Shown here: positions 8,258 through 16,019 of the stretch, piece after piece
Position numbering within the stretch: position 1 is the first letter of the stretch
Layout of the letters: every line of letters starts with the position of its first letter
From: JBFELO01 sp041552055
GTDB lineage: Bacteria; Acidobacteriota; Thermoanaerobaculia; Thermoanaerobaculales; Sulfomarinibacteraceae
Reading direction: 5' to 3'
Length of the DNA stretch: 25,869 nt
Assembly: GCA_041552055.1 (NCBI GenBank)
Contig: JBFELO010000067.1
Span: forward strand, 1 to 25,869
Position numbers and translations under genes: made by a program
Notes under the pieces: generated by a model
What the model was told of the DNA's origin: nothing
Database searches by the model: none
Seen by the model: only the letters and a program-made list of their open reading frames with translations

Positions 8258-8890
8258 CTAATGGCGGACGGCGACGTACTCCTGGATCCTGTGACGTAGA
8301 ATGAAGGAACGCTCGACGGAGAAACCGGATAGGAGGCGTTCAACCGCAGCCGGCGGACGCCGCGGACACTCGACCACGGCCAAAGTCTCGCCTTCGCACA
8401 TCACCGCAGAGCGATCAACGATCGTGTACTTGGGAGGTGCAGCAGGAACCTCTCCGCTTGTCGCGATCATCGCGAACAGAATTGCCCCGTCGCGGCACAG
8501 AGCCCGTAGCCTCTCGACGACCGCCTCGACCCTGCTGTCGTCGAGGTAGTTGATCAGATCCCACGCGATCACCAGGTCGAAGACACCCCAGTCTGACGGC
8601 AGCATCTTCCGGGCCAACCGCCGAAGCTCCTGTCCGTCGGCTTCGCCGAACTCGGAGATCGGGCCACCCTGGCCCAAAAGGTCAACGTAACGAATGTGCC
8701 GGCAGATCTCGGAAAGGTACTCGAAGTTGGCAGGCACCGCGGGTCCGAGGTCGAGAACACGGACCGACTCCCGCTCGCTTACCGTCTCGAGCACGACCTC
8801 CAACCCCGGGCTATGGTGCTCCGTCGGGGCCGCTTCACTGGCTTTGTCAGTCGGGCCCGCGGGATCTCGCGATCGTGCAGACCAACTCAT
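8258..8890 (-). CDS. Class I SAM-dependent methyltransferase-like protein
   Basis: The 210-residue protein has a Rossmann-like methyltransferase core. Motif I is RVLDLGPA (44-51), an acidic residue ends strand 2 (YVDLL, Asp70), and FDLVIAWDLINYLDD (104-118) is the motif IV region, followed by a helix and strand (LRALCRDGAILFAMI). The glycine-rich loop is shortened (DLGPA instead of the usual E/DxGxGxG), so SAM binding is likely but unproven. The substrate cannot be inferred. The ATG is 5 bp after the bactofilin stop, in a shared transcript; an alternative GTG lies one codon upstream. The first 25 residues are polar and look disordered. Confidence 0.65.
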   Translation of the reverse strand: MSWSARSRDPAGPTDKASEAAPTEHHSPGLEVVLETVSERESVRVLDLGPAVPANFEYLSEICRHIRYVDLLGQGGPISEFGEADGQELRRLARKMLPSDWGVFDLVIAWDLINYLDDSRVEAVVERLRALCRDGAILFAMIATSGEVPAAPPKYTIVDRSAVMCEGETLAVVECPRRPPAAVERLLSGFSVERSFILRHRIQEYVAVRH

Positions 8891-8895
8891 CACAC

Positions 8896-9429
8896 CTAGG
8901 AGGCTTTTTCTTCGGCCTTGCCGGGGGCTTTCTCCGGTTGTACTCCCGCCTTGTCCTGCGATGTTCCAGCCACGGCGGCCACCTTGGCGGCGAACTCGTG
9001 GGCGCTCCGCTGGTCCTGCATGTCGACGCCACCTCGGAAGGTCGCGCCATCTTCGAGGGTGACGCGCGGCGCCGTGATATTCCCCTGGACCTTCGCGGTA
9101 CGACGAAGCACGATCTGCTCTTCGCCCTGGAGGTCCCCCTCCACCTCGCCATCCACGACGACCGATCGGCCGAAGATGTTGGCCTTGACGCGACCTTCGG
9201 GACCTACGGTGACGTTGTGCTTCTTCAAGTTCACCGTGCCGTCGATCCGTCCCTGGATGACGAGGTCCTCGTCACCGGTCACGTCTCCCTTGATTTTGAT
9301 CGAGGGGCCGATGGTCGCCGACCCAGACCCTCTCGTCGGAGGACTGGCCGGCTTCGCCGTGGTCTTCGCCGGCCCAGCGGCTTGGGCCATCCCCTCTCCG
9401 GACTCATCCAGCTCGCCCCGTTTGAACAT
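8896..9429 (-). CDS. Bactofilin-family polymer-forming protein
   Basis: Bactofilins polymerise without nucleotide into cytoskeletal filaments that scaffold cell-wall, stalk or polarity functions. The 177-residue protein has a disordered N-terminus rich in Ala/Pro/Thr, then the right-handed beta-helix core (about 40-135) with characteristic turns: SIKIKGDVTGDEDLVIQGRI, GTVNLKKHNVTVGPEGRV, ANIFGRSVVVDGEVEGDL and GNITAPRVTLEDGA. A charged C-terminal tail (AEEKAS) follows. The ATG follows GGAGGG with 4-nt spacing, which rules out the longer frame starting 34 codons upstream. It is followed immediately by the methyltransferase gene and preceded by the DUF4388 gene, so it may act with one or both. 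Confidence 0.93.
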   Translation of the reverse strand: MFKRGELDESGEGMAQAAGPAKTTAKPASPPTRGSGSATIGPSIKIKGDVTGDEDLVIQGRIDGTVNLKKHNVTVGPEGRVKANIFGRSVVVDGEVEGDLQGEEQIVLRRTAKVQGNITAPRVTLEDGATFRGGVDMQDQRSAHEFAAKVAAVAGTSQDKAGVQPEKAPGKAEEKAS

Positions 9430-9620
9430 GGCTCCCTCCGAAAATCTCGCCCGTATCATCTCTCGGGCACGGTTTCCAAGGAGTACTCTATCAACGAGTC
9501 GGGTCGTGGTTCCGTGGCCCTGGTCACGCACGACCTCGATTGTGGTCGGGAATCAAGCGACACAAACGACGGATTATGCTCATTCGCGGCCCGCAGCAGA
9601 CACTCGGCGAGTCGCGCGGG

Positions 9621-10796
9621 TTAACCTCCGGCGGCCTCCTGCGCGGACGCTTCGAGCGCGCGGCCTACCTTCTGAAGCTTTCCCTCGAGGTCGGTGGTCG
9701 AGCCGATCGGGAGGTCGTGGGGTTCGTTGTCTCCGTAGAACACCATTGTCACGCGCCCGTCCACGATGATCGGGATCACCACGGATTCCTCCGGCCAGCC
9801 TCCGCCAAGCAGATCGAACAAGGTCTCATTCCATCGATTGCGACCGGCCGCCCCGCGGAAGGCGACACCGGAAGAGATGGCTGTGGTAATCACCGAAGAC
9901 TCATCGACCGGCATCCACAGCCTCCGCACACGCTGACTCGGGGGTTCGGCGCCCGCGGCGAGCCCGAATTGAGCAATGCCTCGCAGACCGTGACTCTGGA
10001 CTGCGAAGACCACCCCTCGATCGAACACGCGACGGGCGCTGTCGAACACCTGGCGGACCGTCTCGGCGGTCACCGAAGGGGCGCTGAAATCTCCAACCAC
10101 CTCCCTGAGGCCGGCCTCTTCTTCTTCACCCGCCGGCTCGACATCGGCGGCGTCGAAGACCGGATGCCTCTTGGAGGCCGCTTCCGCGTCCTCGCCCCGA
10201 TCGCGCATGTCTTCGTCACGTTTGCGGGCGGCGTCAAGCGCCACTCGGCGCGCGTCCAGCGGCTGTTCGACCACCAGATCCCGCGCGTCAACCTCGACCT
10301 CGCCGTGGTCCTCGAGGGTCAGGCTGCGGAACATGAAGAAGCCTCGCTCCCACGAGAACATCTCCCGCAGGACGTTGAGCACCTGGTGCTGAAGAGCCCG
10401 CTGCAGGTCCGTACCATCGAGCGCTCCCATCTCGACGAGGATCATTCCGAGCCGCTTCTCCTCACCGGTCTTGTGCTGCCGCTTGAGCGCCTCGACCAGC
10501 TCGGCCTCCGAGGCCATGTTCATCGCGATCACGATGCTCCCGAGCGTCTCACGGATGGTGTTGGAGGCCGCGTAGATGATCTTGCCGTCACGGAATACGA
10601 TCAGGCCCTCCTCGGTCCCGGTCGTGAACGTGAGCTTTCCCGACTTTCCCGCCATGGCCAGGAACTGCAGAATCTCGGCTGCGGGGACATCTTCGAGTCG
10701 ACCGGCGAGCGCCACGGGTACCTCCAGTCGCGTCGTGCTGGTTCCGTCACCGGAGTTCGTCCTCTTCCCCTCCGGTTGGGGTGTGTGCTTCGTCAC
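9621..10796 (-). CDS. DUF4388 (PatA-like N-terminal) protein with GAF-like C-terminus
   Basis: The 391-residue cytoplasmic protein begins with a DUF4388 domain (about 28-160): LAGRLEDVPAAEILQFLAMA, KSGKLTFTTG, GLIVFRDGKIIYA, then a helical section ending LREMFSWERGFFMF. A charged low-complexity linker (about 175-235) leads to a region (about 240-385) whose end, SVVIPIIVDGRVTMVFYGDN, looks like the last strands of a GAF domain. DUF4388 proteins accompany gliding, chemosensory and signalling systems, but their biochemical role is unknown. I chose the GTG start because AGGA lies 5 nt upstream. The bactofilin start is about 190 bp downstream, so cotranscription is possible. Confidence 0.85.
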   Translation of the reverse strand: MTKHTPQPEGKRTNSGDGTSTTRLEVPVALAGRLEDVPAAEILQFLAMAGKSGKLTFTTGTEEGLIVFRDGKIIYAASNTIRETLGSIVIAMNMASEAELVEALKRQHKTGEEKRLGMILVEMGALDGTDLQRALQHQVLNVLREMFSWERGFFMFRSLTLEDHGEVEVDARDLVVEQPLDARRVALDAARKRDEDMRDRGEDAEAASKRHPVFDAADVEPAGEEEEAGLREVVGDFSAPSVTAETVRQVFDSARRVFDRGVVFAVQSHGLRGIAQFGLAAGAEPPSQRVRRLWMPVDESSVITTAISSGVAFRGAAGRNRWNETLFDLLGGGWPEESVVIPIIVDGRVTMVFYGDNEPHDLPIGSTTDLEGKLQKVGRALEASAQEAAGG

Positions 10797-10862
10797 TGCA
10801 ATCCTAACGCATTGCCGTGGGATCCGGCGACTCCACACGTGGTTTCCGCGGCGACCGCCCGA

Positions 10863-10883
10863 CCCGGTGCCCGCACGACCGGG
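10863..10883 (-). terminator. GC hairpin after CGGC gene
   Basis: CCCGGT at 10863-10868 pairs with ACCGGG at 10878-10883 across a 9-nt loop, starting about 10 nt downstream of the CGGC stop codon on the minus strand. No U-tract follows, so it would be at best a weak or Rho-assisted terminator. Confidence 0.25.
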
Positions 10884-10893
10884 CGCGCCCCCA

Positions 10894-11253
10894 TCAGTAG
10901 TCGTGTGTTCCGACGTGAACCGGCACGTGAAACTTCTCCTCGATCTTGGCCGTGATACCGTCGATGTTCATCGGACAGTTCATCAGCGCCGTCGCCTTTT
11001 GCACGCACGTGCCGAAGTAGATGGCATCGAAGTCAGTCTGGAGGCTGTCGAGGACAACCTTCTGGAGGTCGATCCTGGGCAGCACCAAGCCGGGGCAGTC
11101 CCCGCAGCTCGTCTTGAAAACCACCTGAATGTCATCCTCCATCCCCTCGAACGCGAATGTCTTCTCGTTGACCGCTCGGTAACACTTCGAACAGCCGATG
11201 CAGCTGGCATCCTGAATCCGCTCGCAGTAGACGATGCCGATCCGTGTCTTCAT
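10894..11253 (-). CDS. CGGC-domain Cys-rich protein, putative metal-binding
   Basis: This 119-residue protein has eight cysteines, at positions 10, 18, 21, 24, 50, 53, 83 and 93. They lie in CxxCxxC (18-24), SCGDCPG (49-55), GTC (81-83) and MNCPMNIDG (91-99). The pattern matches the CGGC domain family, small cytoplasmic proteins thought to bind metal or an iron-sulfur cluster; no reaction is established. The ATG follows AGAGGAG with 8-nt spacing. It lies 191 bp downstream of, and in the same direction as, the PrdB-like selenoprotein gene, so a functional link is possible but not shown. The variant CGDC at the signature position still keeps both cysteines. Confidence 0.8.
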   Translation of the reverse strand: MKTRIGIVYCERIQDASCIGCSKCYRAVNEKTFAFEGMEDDIQVVFKTSCGDCPGLVLPRIDLQKVVLDSLQTDFDAIYFGTCVQKATALMNCPMNIDGITAKIEEKFHVPVHVGTHDY

Positions 11254-11444
11254 GACCGTTTTCTCCTCTGTCCACACCCTATCGCGCGCCGGCTTGGAGA
11301 ACCACAGTCCTTTGTGCAACCGTGGAAACCGAGGTTCCTTCACGGTCGGCACGAACCCCTCAGCTGCGCCGGGGTTCCCAATCTGGGCGTGGTTTGTGTA
11401 CGCGCGTCAGCGAGATCTAGACCGGGCGGCGCCGACTCCTGCCC

Positions 11445-12188
11445 TCATGAGCCGGCGGCCGTGAACCTCCCGACCACCGGGACGTCATCGGATTCCAGGA
11501 GCCGGAGCAGCGACCCCAAGATCGCGCGTTGCACACCGGGTTCGTTCGGCACGCCGAGGGGGTAGCCCAGTGGAAAGGGCACCTCGAGCGATCTCGGCAC
11601 CCCTATCCTGGCCGTGATCTCGGGCAACATCGTGATCGACGCGGTCACGATTCCGCGGCGCTCGAGCTCGGCCTGCGCCAGACCCACGGTCTGGTGACAG
11701 ACCGGTCACACGGGCACCAGCAAAACGACATCGACTCGATCCTCGATGAACAGATCTGCGACCACCGGCAGGGTGTGCCTCACCAGGCGCCCTCGAGCGG
11801 TGATCGATCCCATCAGAGACACGTGACGCGGAGCAACCTCGCCGAGATCACCCGCAGCCGCCATGTCGTGCAGCCGATCCAACGGCAGCCCCATGTTGCG
11901 ATCGGCCGCGATCCCCGCATGATCGAAGGCGTCGCTCCGGTGGTGTTCCTCGAGCATGCGAACCTCGCTGTCGGCGGGAATCACCCGACAACTGAAGTCC
12001 CCTCCCCTCCTTCCGGCGTCGAAGGGGACGTCACCCGGCACCACCAGCCCGGCAGTCGAAACCAGACCGACTCGACAACACGCGATCGGTTGGGCGAGGT
12101 GGGTAACTGGGATCGGATCGATCCTGCGCCACGGGTAGGCCCGCGCGAACGCGCGGAGTGAGAACTTGAGGTCGCGGACACGTACCAT
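11445..12188 (-). CDS. Selenoprotein of the glycine/sarcosine/betaine/D-proline reductase B family, Sec161 (TGA at 11708-11706)
   Basis: Read through the in-frame TGA, this is one 247-residue protein close in length to PrdB of D-proline reductase. The N-terminal part contains RVGLVSTAGLVVPGDVPFD, GGDFSCRVIP, SDAFDHAGI, DRNMGLPLDRL and APRHVSLMGSI. The active-site segment is LLVPV-U-PVCHQTVGLAQ, a UxxC motif (Sec161, Cys164), and it continues in frame with ELERRGI, the ITMLPEITARIGVPRSLEV segment and PFPLGYPLG. This is the family's normal C-terminal half. A hairpin just after the TGA fits a bacterial SECIS. In PrdB/GrdB the Sec attacks the substrate alpha carbon; here no PrdA, GrdA, GrdC/D or GrdE subunit is nearby, so the substrate is unknown. 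The ATG follows AGGGGG. A normal caller would split this into two fragments. Confidence 0.9.
11678..11708 (-). promoter_or_regulatory. Candidate bacterial SECIS of the PrdB-like gene
   Basis: On the minus strand, UGA is at 11708-11706. CCAGACC (11694-11688) pairs perfectly with GGTCTGG (11684-11678) across a GUG loop. The loop begins 18 nt after the UGA and its first base is G; spacing of about 16-37 nt and a G in the first two loop bases are the bacterial SECIS features as I know them. An alternative hairpin, GGTCTG-TCAC-CAGACC (11703-11688), starts 2 nt after the UGA and shares the CAGACC arm, so the two structures exclude each other. Confidence 0.7.
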
Positions 12189-12409
12189 GCTTCGCCCCCT
12201 GGCTGTGGCGGTCGATGAAGTGTAGCCTTGACGAGTCGTGAACAGCACCCCGACACGGATCGGTGAGAGGGCGGGGCGTCACCGTCACGCGTTCCGCGCG
12301 CCGATCAGGCTCGCCCAGGTCCGATGCATACCCGCAAGCCCCAACCGTCGTATGAATCGAAGAGGCGGCTCGCACGAAACACGTCCGTACGCCGCCAAAG
12401 GGAGGACCC

Positions 12410-13948
12410 GTGACTCGAATTCTGCAGCGGATTTTGATCGGCATGTTCGCGCTCGTGGCTCTGGCGGTCGTGATCGGCCTGTTTCTGCCGAACTCGGCGC
12501 ACATCGATCGGTCAATCACCATCGACGTCCCACAGCAGCGCCTGTTCACTCTCGTGAACGGCTTTCGGACCTTCAACCAGTGGTCGCCGTGGCACGACGT
12601 AGAGCCGGAAGCGAGCACCACCTTTCGGGGTCCGAACTTCGGCGTCGGCGCCACGATGATGTGGCAGGGCGAACGACTCGGCACCGGCAGTCAGGCGATC
12701 ATCGCGAGCGATCCGCCGCGCCTCGTTCGGACCGCGCTCGACTTCGGTCCCCGGGGCACGGCGGAGGCCGAGATGGTGCTCGAACCGGCAGCGTCCGGCA
12801 CCACGTTGACCTGGTCGCTCGACACCGAGTTCGGCATGGATCTGATCGACCGCTACTTCGGTCTCTTCTTCGACGGGCTGGTGGGCGGAATGTACGAGCG
12901 AGGGCTCACGAGCCTCAAGACCTACGCCGAGCGCCTGGCCGCACCGCAGGTCGTACGGGAGTTCGAGGAGCGGCAGGTCACCGGGGTGGCGGTCTCGTCG
13001 ACCGGCCGGGTCTTCGTGAACTTCCCGTTGTGGGGGGGCACTCACGACGTATCGGTGGTCGAACTCACCGAGGATGGACCCGTGCCATACCCGTCCGAAT
13101 CCTGGAACAGCTGGTCGGTCGAAGGTCCCGCTGATCCGGGTCGACGCTTCGTCTGCGTGCAGAGCGTTTTCGTGGACTCGGCCGACGTCCTGTGGATCCT
13201 CGACCCTGCGTCCCCCGGCTTCACCGGCGTGGTCGAGGGGGGTGCCAAGATGGTTTCGGTCGACCTCTCGACTGACGAGGTGACGCGTATCTACCACTTC
13301 GACTCCGACGCGGCGCCGCCCGCCAGCTACCTCAACGACGTCAGGGTTGACGTGAGATCACGTACCGCGTACATAACCGACTCGGGATTGGGTGCGCTGG
13401 TGATCGTCGATCTCGAAAGCGGAGCCGCACGACGGGTCCTCGAGGACCATCCCGCCCTGCACGCCGAGCCGAACCTCGTGCCGACGATCGGCGGACGGGA
13501 GTTGCGCATGGCCGACGGTGCGGTGCCCCAGATTCACTCGGATGGGATCGCCCTCGATACCGAGTCCGGCACGCTGTACCTGCACGCGTTGACCGGGCGC
13601 AGGCTGTGGTCGATTCCGACCCGCGTGCTCGATGATCCCGTACTCGACGACAGCGCGATCGCCCAGCACCTCGTCGATCACGGCGAGACGGTGGCCACCG
13701 ACGGCATGATCGTCGGTACGGGGGGTGCCGTCTACCACTCGGCGATCGAGCACGACGCGATCGTGGTCTGGAGGCCCGACGGGGAGATCGACTTTGTCGC
13801 CGTCGATCCGCTGATGTCCTGGCCGGACAGCTTCGCGCTGTCGACCGACGGCTACCTCTACGTGACGGCCTCGCGGATCCACGAGGCCGAGGTGTTCGGG
13901 GCCTCTCGAAGCGAGCCGTATCGGGTGGTGCGCGTCACGCTGGACTGA
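12410..13948 (+). CDS. Membrane-anchored SRPBCC domain fused to a major royal jelly protein-type beta-propeller
   Basis: The 512-residue protein starts with a membrane segment (about 8-27, ILIGMFALVALAVVIGLFL). An SRPBCC/polyketide cyclase-like domain follows (about 32-178: SITIDVPQQRLFTLV, FNQWSPW, GVGATMMWQGERLGTGS, GTTLTWSLDTEFG). The rest (about 185-512) is a MRJP/yellow-type six-bladed propeller: VTGVAVSSTGRVFVNFPLW, WNSWSVEG, VQSVFVDSADVLWILDPASP, YLNDVRVDVRSRTAYITDSG, HSDGIALDTESGTLYL and VWRPDG. Bacterial MRJP proteins are often secreted and may be lactonase-like, but no activity is established. The start is GTG with GGGAGG 4-5 nt upstream. It diverges from the selenoprotein gene. The fusion is continuous, with no stop between domains. 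Confidence 0.88.
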   Translation: MTRILQRILIGMFALVALAVVIGLFLPNSAHIDRSITIDVPQQRLFTLVNGFRTFNQWSPWHDVEPEASTTFRGPNFGVGATMMWQGERLGTGSQAIIASDPPRLVRTALDFGPRGTAEAEMVLEPAASGTTLTWSLDTEFGMDLIDRYFGLFFDGLVGGMYERGLTSLKTYAERLAAPQVVREFEERQVTGVAVSSTGRVFVNFPLWGGTHDVSVVELTEDGPVPYPSESWNSWSVEGPADPGRRFVCVQSVFVDSADVLWILDPASPGFTGVVEGGAKMVSVDLSTDEVTRIYHFDSDAAPPASYLNDVRVDVRSRTAYITDSGLGALVIVDLESGAARRVLEDHPALHAEPNLVPTIGGRELRMADGAVPQIHSDGIALDTESGTLYLHALTGRRLWSIPTRVLDDPVLDDSAIAQHLVDHGETVATDGMIVGTGGAVYHSAIEHDAIVVWRPDGEIDFVAVDPLMSWPDSFALSTDGYLYVTASRIHEAEVFGASRSEPYRVVRVTLD

Positions 13949-13973
13949 CACCGCTCGAGTGCCGCTGCTGGGT

Positions 13974-14606
13974 TCACGGCGGGTTCGCGTCTTCGAACGG
14001 CGCCGAGAAGAAGTCGACCTCGCACTGCAGGGCATACCGGTAGGCTTCGCGCACCTCCGGCCCGTCCTCGGCACAGAGATCGAGCACCGTCTCGAGCTCT
14101 GCGGTGAGGTCCTCCAAAGCGTCACTCGAGTAGGCGTCGATCCAGTCGCGGTACGGGTGGTGATCGGAGCTGGAAGCAGCCAAGTCCTGCCCCAGGTAAG
14201 CGTACAACCGCATGCACGGGGTCATGGCGGCAACCGTCTCGCCGAGACCGCGGTGCCATGCGGTGGCGAGGAGGAACTCGGTGTACGCCACCGTCGATGG
14301 ATAGGGCACCACGTCGGCGAGTTCGATCTGAAGCCTTCGCGCCGCTGTTCTGTGCAGCTCGAGCTCCTCCAACACACCGCCCATGAGCCGGTGAAAAATC
14401 ACCGCCATTGCGTGGCGCCCCTCGCAGCGGGCAGCGGCCAGGGCGTAGGCCCTGAAGAACGCTTCGAGGTAGAACGCGTCCTGCGCCACATACCTCTTGA
14501 AGACGTCCTGTGGCAGTGTCCCCGCTTCGAGGCCACGCACGAAGGGGTGGTCACGACACGCCCGAACGAGGTCCTGATTGGCTCGCCACAGCTCGACGTG
14601 GAGCAT
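13974..14606 (-). CDS. tenA: TenA-family thiaminase II / aminopyrimidine aminohydrolase
   Basis: TenA hydrolyses the amino group of degraded thiamin pyrimidines (to HMP), a thiamin salvage step. At 210 residues it has the normal all-helical length, and the residues of the B. subtilis active site can be matched: Asp43 and Tyr46 (YVAQDAFYL), Tyr108, catalytic Cys131 and Tyr135 (TPCMRLYAY), Tyr159 and Glu196 (QCEVDFF). The cysteine places it in the TenA_C class. The ATG follows GGGAGGG at 5-nt spacing. No other thi genes are adjacent, and I found no TPP riboswitch upstream. It converges on the SRPBCC-MRJP gene with 25 bp between stops. Confidence 0.93.
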   Translation of the reverse strand: MLHVELWRANQDLVRACRDHPFVRGLEAGTLPQDVFKRYVAQDAFYLEAFFRAYALAAARCEGRHAMAVIFHRLMGGVLEELELHRTAARRLQIELADVVPYPSTVAYTEFLLATAWHRGLGETVAAMTPCMRLYAYLGQDLAASSSDHHPYRDWIDAYSSDALEDLTAELETVLDLCAEDGPEVREAYRYALQCEVDFFSAPFEDANPP

Positions 14607-14906
14607 GTCAGCCCTCCCAGGTCATGCGCCAGAGTGCTCCGGCGCCCGTCACCGGCCGATGTCGCTGGATCTCATGCACTGTGCCTCCCGTGGGTCGACC
14701 GGCACCCGCCCCGATCGGTCCGGCAGCCGCATGTTACACCTCGTCCGTGGATCGCCTAGCGCAGCCGGCCGAGTCACGGCTGATCCGCGGCGTCGCCTTG
14801 GAGCGTGCGTCCGGTCCAGCTACACGCTGCGCCCGGTGTGCTCATCGCTTGACAGCCCACCGGTGCGAGGGCACAGTGACAGCGCAGATTTTTGCCGGAG
14901 GCTCTC
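14607..14906. other. Divergent intergenic region between tenA and the ferritin-like gene
   Basis: This 300-bp stretch should hold the promoters of both divergent genes. I see no strong -35/-10 pair, no CUGAGA/ACCUGA thiamin-pyrophosphate aptamer landmarks on the tenA side, and no credible ORF. The only clear signals are the two ribosome sites at its edges. Confidence 0.5.
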
Positions 14907-15392
14907 ATGGTCCTCGAAATCGATTTTTCCCGGCTCGACTCCCAGGATGTGCTCGACGTCGCGATCCAGGTGGAGGAAGAGGCCGAGGAGAACTATGAAC
15001 AACTCGCCGGTTGGATGAGCGCGGACGGCAACGAAGACGTCGCGCGGTTCTTCTCCAAGATGGCGAAGCTGGAACGCCTTCACCGTGACCAGATTGCCGA
15101 ACAGCGGCGCGCGCTGTTCGGCGACGCGCCGGCGCGCCACTCGTCGCGGGCGGTGTGGGAGGTCGAGCAGCCCGAGTACGACGAGATCGACGGCGCCATG
15201 ACGCTGGAGAAGGCCTTTGATGTGGCGATGGACGCCGAGCGCCGCGCCGGTGAGTACTACTCCAACGCCCTCGAGTACGTGACCGATCCGCAGGTCACGA
15301 CGTTGTTCCAGGGCCTGCGCGACTCCGAGGTGGATCACCTCCGCCTGCTTCGCGAGCAGCGGGATCGGGCGTTCGGGCCGTCGGCCACCTGA
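14907..15392 (+). CDS. Rubrerythrin-like ferritin-family di-iron protein (no rubredoxin domain)
   Basis: The 161-residue protein forms a four-helix di-iron bundle. The first half supplies Glu23 in the AIxxExxAxxxY pattern (residues 19-30) and Glu56-xx-His59 (LERLH). The second half supplies Glu111 (DAERRAGEYY) and Glu141-xx-His144 (SEVDHL). These are the expected iron ligands. The C-terminal rubredoxin CxxC module of classical rubrerythrin is absent, so it would need another electron donor for peroxide reduction, or it may store iron. The ATG follows GGAGG at 5-nt spacing; a TTG 15 nt upstream is less likely. Confidence 0.88.
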   Translation: MVLEIDFSRLDSQDVLDVAIQVEEEAEENYEQLAGWMSADGNEDVARFFSKMAKLERLHRDQIAEQRRALFGDAPARHSSRAVWEVEQPEYDEIDGAMTLEKAFDVAMDAERRAGEYYSNALEYVTDPQVTTLFQGLRDSEVDHLRLLREQRDRAFGPSAT

Positions 15393-15520
15393 CCGGTCGC
15401 CTGTTGTGGCTGCCGGGCGGTCCCCGCCGATCGAGCGCCCTGGAGCCGCGCCACCGGTCGCGCTACACTCGGACCGCGATCCAGGCAGCCCCACATAGAG
15501 CCGTCGCATCGGAGCGGGCC

Positions 15521-15613
15521 ATGAATCACGACAACGGCGCCGAGAACGACCGGACCACCACGGCGACGCGATCGTGTCTCACAGAGCTGGTACCGGCCGC
15601 CCAGGGGCCCTAG
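15521..15613 (+). CDS. Possible small ORF (30 aa) upstream of the DUF309 gene
   Basis: An ATG with GGAG 6 nt upstream opens a 30-codon frame ending at TAG, 20 nt before the DUF309 start. The polar peptide (MNHDNGAENDRTTTATRS...) resembles no family I know. A TACACT box that could be a -10 lies 52 nt upstream. It could be a leader peptide that couples translation into the DUF309 gene, whose own ribosome site is poor. Evidence is limited to the ribosome site and position. Confidence 0.2.
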   Translation: MNHDNGAENDRTTTATRSCLTELVPAAQGP

Positions 15614-15632
15614 CCGAGATCGCCGCCGTCCA

Positions 15633-16016
15633 ATGGCGATCATGGAACCCGAGCTCATTCCGGCGGGCCGTGACCACATCGAGGCTGAAGAACGAGGTCG
15701 GTTGATGCGGTTCGAGCTGCTCGTCGCACAGGGCAAGCACGACGAGGCACAAGAGGAGGCCGAGAGTCTCTGGCTGGAGGCGAACGACGCGCACAAACGT
15801 CTCTACCAGGGTTTATCGAATGCCCTCACCGCAGTGTGCGCCCGCGAGGCCGGACAGCGACGGGGCTCCCGAGAAATCGCGCAACGTACCCGGCACATGC
15901 TGGCCCCGTACCCGCGTCAAGTCATCGGCCTCGATCTCGACGCGCTGCTCGAGTCGGTCGATGACTTCGTGCTCCGGGGCGAGGGGCCGATCCTGCTACG
16001 TCGTCAAGGGCATTGA
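15633..16016 (+). CDS. DUF309-like protein
   Basis: The 127-residue protein matches the DUF309 pattern: a first helix with RFELLVAQGKHDEAQEEAESLWLEA in place of the usual 'aHExLExLW', then RLYQGLSNALTAVCAREAGQ ('flQGLIqlAvalyHxxxGN'), a third helix, and GLDLDALLESVDDFV. The histidine and asparagine of the consensus are not conserved, so a metal-dependent function is doubtful. Function is unknown in the family. Neither ATG (15633 or 15642) has a good ribosome site. It runs in the same direction as the ferritin-like gene 240 bp upstream. Confidence 0.65.
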   Translation: MAIMEPELIPAGRDHIEAEERGRLMRFELLVAQGKHDEAQEEAESLWLEANDAHKRLYQGLSNALTAVCAREAGQRRGSREIAQRTRHMLAPYPRQVIGLDLDALLESVDDFVLRGEGPILLRRQGH

Positions 16017-16019
16017 CGC

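Noticed and set aside
11445..12188. Nonsense mutation splitting the PrdB-like gene into a pseudogene
   Set aside because: The TGA is exactly at the family's Sec position, no other damage is visible on either side, and a SECIS-like hairpin follows.
14607..14906. TPP riboswitch upstream of tenA
   Set aside because: A CATGAGATCC and a GACCTGGG were seen, but the CUGAGA and ACCUGA-x-GGGA landmarks and their spacing are missing.
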